Shown: positions 57,409 through 64,000 of the stretch, in pieces | Layout: the number at the start of each line of letters is the position of its first letter | How positions within the stretch are numbered: position 1 is the first letter of the stretch | NCBI GenBank assembly: GCA_018902545.1 | Contig: JAHIQM010000010.1 | Coordinates: 86,389-150,388, forward strand | Direction of reading: 5' to 3' | DNA length: 64,000 nucleotides | From: Pseudomonadota bacterium | Lineage (GTDB): Bacteria; Desulfobacterota; Desulfovibrionia; Desulfovibrionales; Desulfomicrobiaceae | Made by a program: the position numbers and the translations under genes | Notes under the pieces: generated by a model | Database searches by the model: none | The model's input: the letters and a program-made list of their open reading frames with translations, nothing else | What the model was told of the DNA's origin: nothing

Positions 57409-58824
57409 CTACAGATCCGCGCCGTGTTCCTGCCAGCCGCCGCCCAGGGCGGCGAAGAGTTCCACGGTGGTCAGTTGCCGAGCCAGGCGCACGGCGAGAA
57501 GATCCTGGCGGGCCGAGAAGAGGGTGCGCTCGGCGTCGTGCAGGGCAAAGGCACTTTCAAGACCTGCCTCATAGCGTTGTTCCACGAGGATGCGGCTTTG
57601 CCCCGCGCTGGCCACGCGCCGGGCCTGGGCCTGAACCTGTCCGTCATAGCCCCGGCTTTTGACTAGGGCGTCGGAAACTTCACGAAAGGCATTCTGCACG
57701 GCCAGTTCGTAGGAGGCGATGCGGATCTCCCGTTCGGCCTCGGCCATCTTCAGATTGGCCGAGTTCCGGCCCGCGTCGAAGATGGGCAAGGACATGCTCG
57801 GCAAAAAGCTCCAGGTCCGGGACGTCGCGTCGAAGAGGTCACCCAATTCAAGGCTTGCGTACCCCATGCTGCCCGTCAGGGTGATGCGCGGAAAGAAGGC
57901 TGCGCGGGCCGCCCCGATCTGCGCCCCGGCGGCCCAGAGCCGATGCTCGGCCTCCAGAATGTCGGGTCTGCGGGTCAGCAGGTCTGAAGGCAGGCCGGGG
58001 GAGACGGACTCGCGGAGCCTGATGTCACGGATGGCCCAGGCCGGCAGGTTCAGCTCCGCCACGGGGCGGCCCGCCAGCACGGCCAGGGCGTTTTCGTCCA
58101 TGGCCACCTGAGCCGTGAGGCGGGCCTCCTCGGACTGGGTCACGGCCACGGCCTCTTCGGCCTGGTGGAGTTCCAGGTCCGTGGTCAGGCCACTGGCGAC
58201 CCTGGCCCGGGTCAGTTCCAGGGTCGCCTGGCGGCTGGTGAGCGTTTCCCTGGCCAAGGCCAGCGCCTCGCGGTCCCCGGCCAGGGTCAGGTAAGTGCGG
58301 GCCACCTGGGAAACCAGCGCGATGTGCGCGGCACGGCGCGCCTCTTCCGTGGTCAGGTACTGTTCCAGGGCCGACTCCTCCAGGCTGCGGACCCGCCCGA
58401 AGAAATCCAGCTCAAAAGATGTGACACCCAGACCTGCCGCCCATTGTCGGTCGATGCCCTCGGTGCCGCCGCGCAAGTCGCCGGGCGACCTGGTGTTCGA
58501 GTTGCGACCCGACGCGTCCACACCCGGCAAGCGGTCGGCCCGCGCGATGCCGTGCTGTGCGCGGGCCTTGTCCATGGCCAGCACGGCCTGGCGCAGGCTT
58601 CTGTTTTGACCCAGGGCCGTTTCGATGAGCTCCTGCAAGGCCGGGTCCGCGAACACGTCCCGCCAACCGAGTTCATCAACATTCTGGTTGTGTTCGGCGG
58701 TAGGTCCCTCCGCAGGCACAGTCCAGGCACCGGGCACGGGCATGGCCGGGCGTTCCCGTTCGGGAGCCATGGTGGCGCAGCCGCCAAGCGCTACGAGCGC
58801 AATGATCAGTATCAGTCTTCGCAT
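57409..58824 (-). CDS. RND efflux outer membrane lipoprotein (OprM/NodT family)
   Basis: A 471-residue outer membrane factor. The signal peptide ends in the lipobox LGGC (Cys16). The two TolC-type repeats are visible: [24 protein letters not shown] in the first half, and [35 protein letters not shown] in the second. It forms the trimeric exit duct for the AcrB-like pump. The ATG at 58824 overlaps the permease gene by 13 bases. It is the last gene of the tetR-adaptor-permease-OMF operon. Confidence 0.94.
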   Translation of the reverse strand: MRRLILIIALVALGGCATMAPERERPAMPVPGAWTVPAEGPTAEHNQNVDELGWRDVFADPALQELIETALGQNRSLRQAVLAMDKARAQHGIARADRLPGVDASGRNSNTRSPGDLRGGTEGIDRQWAAGLGVTSFELDFFGRVRSLEESALEQYLTTEEARRAAHIALVSQVARTYLTLAGDREALALARETLTSRQATLELTRARVASGLTTDLELHQAEEAVAVTQSEEARLTAQVAMDENALAVLAGRPVAELNLPAWAIRDIRLRESVSPGLPSDLLTRRPDILEAEHRLWAAGAQIGAARAAFFPRITLTGSMGYASLELGDLFDATSRTWSFLPSMSLPIFDAGRNSANLKMAEAEREIRIASYELAVQNAFREVSDALVKSRGYDGQVQAQARRVASAGQSRILVEQRYEAGLESAFALHDAERTLFSARQDLLAVRLARQLTTVELFAALGGGWQEHGADL

Positions 58825-61800
58825 GGGTGGCCTCCGGGGATGATGACGCGGCTCGTGGAGTTTTTGGGTTTCTTGCGGGACAGCCCGAGCCTGGCCACGA
58901 TGACAAAAAAGACCGGAATGAGCAGGGACCCAAGAATGGTGGATGCGATGGTGCCGCCGATGACGCCCGTGCCGATGGAGTTCTGACCTCCCGAGCCTGC
59001 GCCGGAGCTTAAGGCCAGCGGCAACACGCCCAGTCCAAAGGCCAGGGAGGTCATGAGGATCGGCCGCAGGCGCTGCCGGGCCGCCTCGGTCACGGCCTGC
59101 ATGAGATCCATGCCGGATTCGGCCAGGCTCTTGGCGAACTCGACGATGAGGATGGCGTTCTTGGCCGCCAGGCCCATGGTCGTCAGCAGACCGACCTGGA
59201 AGTACACGTCATTGGTCAGACCTCGCAGACTGACGGCGGCCAGGGCTCCGGCGATGCCGATGGGGATGACCAGGATGACCGATGCGGGCAGGCTCCAACT
59301 CTCGTACAGGGCCGCCAGGCACAAAAAGACCACGATAATGGACAGCGAGTAGAGCAGGATCGTCTGCGATCCGGCCTGGCGCTCCTGAAAGGACAGACCT
59401 GTCCAGGAATAGCCGATGCCTTCGGGCAACTCTTTGGCCAGGGTTTCCATGGTCGCCATGGCTTGGCCCGAGCTTTTTCCCGGTGCGGGCGCACCAAGGA
59501 TCTGCATCGCCGGGACGCCGTTGTAGCGCTCAAGACGCGGCGAGCCCGAAGTCCAGTGCGCGGTGGCGAAGCTGGACATGGGCACCATCTGGCCAGATTT
59601 GCCGCGCACGTGCCAGCGGGCGAGGTCCTCGGGCATCATGCGGTACGGGGCATCGCCCTGCATGATGACTTTTTTGACGCGGCCCTTGTCCAGGAAGTCG
59701 TTGACGTACGAGCTGCCCCAGGCCGTGGCGATGACGCTGGTCACGTCGGACACGGCCAGGCCCAGGGCGCCAGCCTTGTCCCAATCGATGTCGATGCGGT
59801 ACTGCGGCGTGTCGTCCAGGCCGTTGGGCCGGACCATGGCCAGATCCGGGTGCCCGCTTGCCATGCCGAGAAGCTGGTTGCGCGCGGCGGTGAGCTTTTC
59901 GTGGCCAAGACCGGCCATGTCCTGCAATTCGAAGTCAAAGCCCACCGCGTTGCCAAGCTCCATGACCGCAGGCGGTGAAAAGGCGAAGACCTGCGCGTCG
60001 CGGTACTGCGAGAATGCGGCCATGGCCCGGCCCGCGACGGCCTTGACCTTGAGGCCGGGGTCCTTGCGCTGGCTCCAGTCTTTGAGGCGGACAAAGCACA
60101 TGGCCGTGTTCTGGCCGCTGCCGGCAAAGCTGAATCCGGCCACGGCCATGAGCGATTCCACGGCATCCTTTTCGGTTTCCAGGAAGTGCCGTTCGATGCG
60201 CTCCAGCACACCGAGGGCGCGCTCCTGGGTCGACCCGATGGGCAACTGGACCTGCACGAAGAGGATGCCCTGGTCCTCATCCGGCAGGAAGCCCGTGGGC
60301 AGGCGCTGGAACATGAAGACCATGCCCCCGAGGATGAGGGCGTAAAGGATCAGGGAGCGTCCCCAGCGCCGGGTCATGCCACCGACCAGGGTCTTGTATC
60401 CATTTGCGGTGCGGTCGAAGCCACGGTTGAACAGGCCAAAAAAGCCGCGCCTGCCGTGCCCGGGTTTGGCCGGTTTGAGCATGGTCGCGCACAGGGCCGG
60501 TGTGAGAATGAGCGCCACCAGGACGGACAGGACCATGGCCGAGACGATGGTGATGGAGAACTGGCGGTAGATGACGCCCGTGGAGCCGCCGAAGAAGGCC
60601 ATGGGCACGAACACGGCGGACAGGACCAGGGCGATTCCGACCAGGGCGCCGGAGATCTGGGTCATGGACAGGTGGGTCGCGTCCCTGGCCGAGAGGCCGT
60701 CCTCGTGCATGATGCGCTCCACGTTCTCGACCACGACGATGGCGTCGTCCACCAGCAGGCCGATGGCCAGGACCATGGCGAACATGGTCAGGGTGTTGAT
60801 GGAGTAGCCAAAGGCCGCCAGCACCCCAAAGGTGCCGAGCAGAACCACGGGCACGGCGATGGTCGGGATGAGCGTGGCGCGCAGGTTCTGCAGAAAGAGG
60901 TACATGACCAGAAAGACCAAGACCACGGCTTCGAGCAGGGTGCGGACCACCTCCTCGATGGAGATGCGTACAAAGGGCGTGGTGTCGAAGGCGACCACCA
61001 CCTTCATTCCGGCGGGCAGGGTCGGGCTGATGCTTTTTACGTAGTCGTCTATGGCCTGCACCGTTTTGAGGGCGTTGGCCCCGGTGGCCAGCTTGATGGC
61101 TGTGGCTGCTGCGGCCTGGGCGTTGAAGCGGGACACGACCTGGGAATTTTCCGCGCCCAGTTCCACCGTGGCCACGTCATTAAGACGTACGGTGGACCCG
61201 TCGGTGTTGACCTTCAAAAGGATGTTCCGGAATTGTTCGGGGGTCTGCAGGCGATCCTGGATGCTGACCGTAAAGTTGATGCGCTGGTCCTCCACCGATG
61301 GCAGCCCGCCGAGCTGTCCGGCCGAGATCTGGGCGTTCTGGGCCCTGATGGCGACGGCCACATCGGCAGGGGTCAGGCTGTAGGTGTGCAGCTTGTCGGG
61401 GTTCAGCCAGATGCGCATGGCGTGCTGGGCACCAAAAAGGGTGACCTCGCCCACGCCTTCCACGCGGCTCAGGCCGTCGAGGACGTTGGTGGCCACGTAG
61501 TCGGCCAGCTGCGCCCTGGACATGGACCCGTCCTCGGACACAAATCCGAGCACCTGTACGAAGTTCCTGACCGCCTTGGTGACCTGCACGCCCTGGGCCT
61601 GCACTTCCTGAGGCAACAGGGCCATGGCCAGCTGCAGCTTGTTCTGGACCTGGACCTGGGCGATGTCGGGGTTGGTGCCGGCTTTGAAGGTCAGGGTGAT
61701 TTCGGCCTGGCCCGAGGACTGGCTGGTCGAGGACATGTAGTCCAGTTTGTCGATGCCCTTCATCTTCTGTTCGATGACCTGGGTCACCGCGTCTTCAAGG

Positions 61801-61967
61801 GTCTTGGCCGACGCGCCGGGATAGGCCGCGGTGATGGCCACGGAAGGCGGGGCAATGGGCGGATACTGTGAGATGGGCAGGGCAGTGATGGCCAGCACGC
61901 CGCCGAGCATGGTGGCGATGGCCAGAACCCAGGCGAAGACCGGGCGATTTATGAAAAAATGTGCCAT
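58812..61967 (-). CDS. RND multidrug efflux permease, HAE1 (AcrB-like)
   Basis: A 1051-residue inner membrane pump with 12 TM segments and two large periplasmic loops. The proton-relay Asp pair D407-D408 ([17 protein letters not shown]) and the matching Lys in [16 protein letters not shown] are present. [14 protein letters not shown] is the usual start. It should be functional as a pump subunit. The ATG at 61967 lies 9 bases after the adaptor stop. Substrates cannot be named from sequence. Confidence 0.95.
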   Translation of the reverse strand: MAHFFINRPVFAWVLAIATMLGGVLAITALPISQYPPIAPPSVAITAAYPGASAKTLEDAVTQVIEQKMKGIDKLDYMSSTSQSSGQAEITLTFKAGTNPDIAQVQVQNKLQLAMALLPQEVQAQGVQVTKAVRNFVQVLGFVSEDGSMSRAQLADYVATNVLDGLSRVEGVGEVTLFGAQHAMRIWLNPDKLHTYSLTPADVAVAIRAQNAQISAGQLGGLPSVEDQRINFTVSIQDRLQTPEQFRNILLKVNTDGSTVRLNDVATVELGAENSQVVSRFNAQAAAATAIKLATGANALKTVQAIDDYVKSISPTLPAGMKVVVAFDTTPFVRISIEEVVRTLLEAVVLVFLVMYLFLQNLRATLIPTIAVPVVLLGTFGVLAAFGYSINTLTMFAMVLAIGLLVDDAIVVVENVERIMHEDGLSARDATHLSMTQISGALVGIALVLSAVFVPMAFFGGSTGVIYRQFSITIVSAMVLSVLVALILTPALCATMLKPAKPGHGRRGFFGLFNRGFDRTANGYKTLVGGMTRRWGRSLILYALILGGMVFMFQRLPTGFLPDEDQGILFVQVQLPIGSTQERALGVLERIERHFLETEKDAVESLMAVAGFSFAGSGQNTAMCFVRLKDWSQRKDPGLKVKAVAGRAMAAFSQYRDAQVFAFSPPAVMELGNAVGFDFELQDMAGLGHEKLTAARNQLLGMASGHPDLAMVRPNGLDDTPQYRIDIDWDKAGALGLAVSDVTSVIATAWGSSYVNDFLDKGRVKKVIMQGDAPYRMMPEDLARWHVRGKSGQMVPMSSFATAHWTSGSPRLERYNGVPAMQILGAPAPGKSSGQAMATMETLAKELPEGIGYSWTGLSFQERQAGSQTILLYSLSIIVVFLCLAALYESWSLPASVILVIPIGIAGALAAVSLRGLTNDVYFQVGLLTTMGLAAKNAILIVEFAKSLAESGMDLMQAVTEAARQRLRPILMTSLAFGLGVLPLALSSGAGSGGQNSIGTGVIGGTIASTILGSLLIPVFFVIVARLGLSRKKPKNSTSRVIIPGGHPCED

Positions 61968-61976
61968 GATGACTCC

Positions 61977-63125
61977 TTACATCGCGTCCTGGGCAATACG
62001 GACCTGAACCCCGGGACGGGCCTTCTGCAAACCTTCGACAATGACGCGGTCTCCGGCGGCCAGACCCTGGCGCACGATCCAGTCGCCGCCCACGGCCCGG
62101 TCAAGTTCCAGAGGGCGCGGCGCGACTTTCTCCTCCGCGTCCACGATCATGGCCATGGGTTGCCCCTGGGCGTCGCGGACCACGGCCTGCTGCGGGATGA
62201 GTAGCGTGGCGGCCAGCACCCCTTCCTCGATCCTGGCGCGGACATACATGCCCGGCAACAGGTCGCGCTCCGGGTTAGGGAACACGGCGCGCAGGGTGAC
62301 GGAGCCCGTGCCCTGGTCCACGCTGGCCTCGGCCAACTGCAAGACGCCTTCATGGGCATAGGCGGTGCCATCTTCGAGGATGAGGCGCACTCAGGTCGAT
62401 GCTTTGCCTGCGGACTGGATAGTCCCGCTTGCCAGGGCGCGCTTCAAGCGCAGGAGTTCGATGTTGGACTGGGTCAGGTCGACATAGATGGGATCGAGCT
62501 GCTGCACCGTGGCCATGGCCTGGGCCTGGTTGGCCGTGACCAGGGCGCCGGGAGTGATGGACGAACGGCCGATGCGGCCGCTGATGGGCGAGCTGACCCG
62601 GGTGCGTTCAAGATCAATTTGCGCGGCTTTGAGTTCGGCCTGGGCCGAGGAGACATTGGCTTCAGCCAGGGCCCGCGCGGCCTGCACTTCGTCGTGATCC
62701 TGCTGGCTCACGGCCTTGGTGCGGATCAGGTCGCGGTAGCGCGTGGCCTTGAGGCGCGCGGGTTCAAGCTCGGCCTTGGCCCTGGCCACGGCGGCCTTGG
62801 CGCGGGCCACGGCCACTTCATAGGTGGATGGGTCGATCTGATAGAGCAGATCCCCGGATTTGACCTCGGTCCCTTCGGCAAAGGCTCGCGTGCGGATGAT
62901 CCCGCCGACCTGAGGCCGGATTTCGGCAACCTGGTACACGGCGGTGCGTCCGGGCAGTTCGGACGTCAGGTGGACTTCCTTTTCCTGCATGGTCACCACA
63001 GCCACTTCCGGTGCGGGCGCAACCCTGGCAGGCGCGGGCTGATCGGCCCGGGACGGCTGGTGCCAGGCGAGATAGCCAAGACCCACGGCGATCACGACGA
63101 CAGCGGAAACAAGTATTTTCTTCAT
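61977..63125 (-). pseudogene. RND efflux periplasmic adaptor (AcrA-like) split by an in-frame TGA
   Basis: An AcrA/MexA-type membrane fusion protein whose reading frame is interrupted once. The first part (62391-63125, 244 residues) has the signal/anchor MKKILVSAVVVIAVGLGYLA, the lipoyl and coiled-coil domains (EVAVVTMQEKEV, QVGGIIRTRAFAEG, VSSPISGRIGRS) and ends KAST. A TGA then stands at 62391-62393. The same frame continues at once with GTG (62390) for 137 residues (VRLILEDGT ... FPNPERDLLPGMYVRARIEEG ... GLQKARPGVQV) to 61977, the normal adaptor end. The sum (~382 codons) is a full-length adaptor. It may be a nonsense mutation, a sequence error, two separate chains by re-initiation, or stop read-through. 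The TGA falls in the linker to the beta-barrel. Confidence 0.85.
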
Positions 63126-63160
63126 TTTGTCCTTCCAGAATTTGTGTTGTGAAAAAGAGA

Positions 63161-63189
63161 AGGTGAACAATTGTTCACTTTGACGGCAA
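63161..63189 (-). promoter_or_regulatory. Probable promoter of the efflux genes overlapped by the operator
   Basis: On the minus strand TTGCCG (63184-63189) precedes a 17-base spacer and TCACCT (63161-63166). The -35 region and spacer closely match those of the tetR promoter. The -10 element is weak, so the assignment rests on this similarity. Confidence 0.4.
63163..63178. promoter_or_regulatory. TetR-type operator upstream of the adaptor gene
   Basis: GTGAACAATTGTTCAC is a perfect 16-bp palindrome between tetR and the adaptor gene, 38 bases upstream of the adaptor ATG. A near copy occurs before tetR. It is the expected size and symmetry for a TetR-family dimer site. Confidence 0.8.
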
Positions 63190-63195
63190 AAAAAA

Positions 63196-63792
63196 TTACG
63201 GCGAAACGGCGCGGGCGAACATTTTCCAGTTGGCATCGGCCTGCGTTTTGGGGTCGACCATATCGCCGCGTCTGCTATAGAGGATGGCAATGGTCAGGAA
63301 CTGCCCCAGAAACTGGACAAAGATCTGGTCGGCATCGATGTCGGCGCGGATTTCTCCGGCCGCCTGGCCCTGACGGATGATCTCGGCGACCTCGGACTGG
63401 TGACGCTGGTGATTGGCAAGCAGCCGGTCCCGCAGGTGGGTTTCTTCGCACCACAATGCGTCGGAGAGCAGGAGGGTGGGCAGGGCCCGGTAGCGTTCTA
63501 CTACGCTGATGTGCAGGTCGAAGCATCGGCGCAGCTTGGTCAGGGCCGAGCCTGGTTCCTTGATGGCCTGGCGCAGACCCTCGGTTTTGACGTCATCGAG
63601 CAGATCAAGGACGCTGGCCAGGATATCGGCCTTGCCGCCCGGGAAATGCTTGTACAGGGCCGGAGCGGTCACGCCCACGGCGCGGGCCACGTTGCGTGCG
63701 GTCAGTGCTCCGACACCCTGGTCGGCAACCAGGGATAGGGCCGCTTCGGCGATCTGCTCGCGGCGGATGGTGGTGGTAAGTCGTTTTGCCAT
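63196..63792 (-). CDS. TetR/AcrR family repressor of the RND efflux operon
   Basis: A 198-residue TetR regulator. The N-terminal helix-turn-helix is at about residues 25-47 (LTARNVARAVGVTAPALYKHF), after IRREQIAEAALSLVADQG. The C-terminal ligand-binding part contains ALPTLLLSDALW and a region that resembles AcrR-type regulators. It most likely represses itself and the efflux genes from the two palindromes. Its inducer is unknown. The ATG at 63792 has no Shine-Dalgarno: the bases upstream read CCCCTCC. A promoter placed by the operator would start transcription within a few bases of the ATG, so the mRNA may be leaderless. Confidence 0.9.
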   Translation of the reverse strand: MAKRLTTTIRREQIAEAALSLVADQGVGALTARNVARAVGVTAPALYKHFPGGKADILASVLDLLDDVKTEGLRQAIKEPGSALTKLRRCFDLHISVVERYRALPTLLLSDALWCEETHLRDRLLANHQRHQSEVAEIIRQGQAAGEIRADIDADQIFVQFLGQFLTIAILYSRRGDMVDPKTQADANWKMFARAVSP

Positions 63793-63800
63793 GGAGGGGT

Positions 63801-63829
63801 TAGTTAACGATCGTTCACTTTGTCGTCAA
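63801..63829 (-). promoter_or_regulatory. Probable tetR promoter
   Basis: On the minus strand TTGACG (63824-63829) and TAACTA (63801-63806) are 17 bases apart. The -10 element lies 8 bases upstream of the tetR ATG, so the start site would fall about on the start codon. The spacer contains the operator. Confidence 0.45.
63803..63818. promoter_or_regulatory. Second TetR-type operator, before tetR
   Basis: GTTAACGATCGTTCAC is an imperfect 16-bp palindrome with one mismatched pair. It matches the adaptor operator at 13 of 16 positions and lies in the spacer and -10 region of the presumed tetR promoter, implying autoregulation. Confidence 0.7.
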
Positions 63830-63930
63830 GGAAAAATTGGAAGATAAAAAGAAGGAGCTCTGTCGCGATAAGCGGCCCGCTGTCGCCATGGCCTTGAGGC
63901 CCGCCGGAACTCCTTCTCCGGCCTCGTAGA

Positions 63931-63990
63931 GTTGAATCGTTGCGTGTGGGAGTGGAAAAGTCCAGGCAGCACGTCAGGCAACGATTCAAC
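63931..63990. repeat. Inverted repeat at the right edge
   Basis: GTTGAATCGTTGC (63931-63943) and GCAACGATTCAAC (63978-63990) are perfectly complementary 13-base arms with 34 bases between them. A second looser pair (GAAGGAG near 63850, CTCCTTC near 63910) lies to its left. No gene I trust is in 63793-64000, and the function is not known. Confidence 0.6.
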
Positions 63991-64000
63991 AAACGATGCC

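Noticed and set aside
62391..62440. Selenocysteine insertion at the adaptor TGA
   Set aside because: Sulfate reducers do make selenoproteins, but the bases after the TGA form only a weak CATC/GATG hairpin without the GGU-type loop of a bacterial SECIS. No adaptor is known to need Sec there.
63804..63992. 62-codon minus-strand frame at the right edge
   Set aside because: It covers the inverted repeats and the tetR operator, and no ribosome binding site is visible.

Overview
The window reads as chromosomal core from a GC-rich anaerobic deltaproteobacterium of the Desulfovibrionales type, most likely close to Desulfomicrobium or Desulfovibrio. This is inferred from a four-subunit 2-oxoacid:ferredoxin oxidoreductase, a ferredoxin-thioredoxin reductase catalytic subunit in a non-phototroph, a class II fumarase, a 2TM chemoreceptor and dense co-oriented gene strings. 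I saw no tRNA, rRNA, CRISPR array, insertion sequence or phage gene. No gene-free stretch exceeds about 250 bases.

Layout. 1-6.6 kb: the 3' end of pdxT, a chemoreceptor with a C-terminal sensor domain, an SAH/MTA deaminase (mtaD) overlapping a corrinoid adenosyltransferase (cobO), an AmrS-type radical SAM enzyme behind a small secreted protein, and purM. 6.6-15.4 kb: an uncharacterised radical SAM protein, rplM-rpsI, an HD protein, a CBS-pair protein, a PAS histidine kinase whose periplasmic solute-binding domain looks deleted, and lon. 15.5-31.3 kb: eighteen minus-strand genes run head to tail, yceD-rpmF-plsX-fabH-fabG-acpP-fabF-glyA-dCMP deaminase-ribD-ribE-ribBA-ribH-nusB-leuS-lptE-holA-radC. 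They link ribosome, fatty-acid/phospholipid, one-carbon, riboflavin, translation and replication functions. A strong internal terminator follows acpP and a weaker hairpin follows glyA.

31.4-43.9 kb: rpmB, sodB, a THUMP-type rRNA methyltransferase, gltX, a redox/Fe-S trio (glutaredoxin-like, FTR catalytic subunit, Nfu scaffold), a DegT aminotransferase, rarD, mtgA, a nitroreductase, fumC, and yhaM-like/tmk/glycosyltransferase. 44.1-54.1 kb: a plus-strand string korDABC-surE-fba-gap-dnaE-queD-dtd. 54.2-57.3 kb: two glycosyltransferases (CgeB/DUF3880-like and GT9).

57.4-63.8 kb: a complete RND efflux locus, tetR-adaptor-permease-outer membrane factor. Its adaptor gene is interrupted by one in-frame TGA followed directly by GTG. 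Two near-identical promoter-operator modules carry TetR-type palindromes, one before tetR and one before the adaptor.

The observations most worth checking are the split adaptor with its duplicated operator (and a probably leaderless tetR mRNA), the Shine-Dalgarno-sequestering hairpin before mtaD, and the kinase with a residual solute-binding domain. I found no clear wholly new system.
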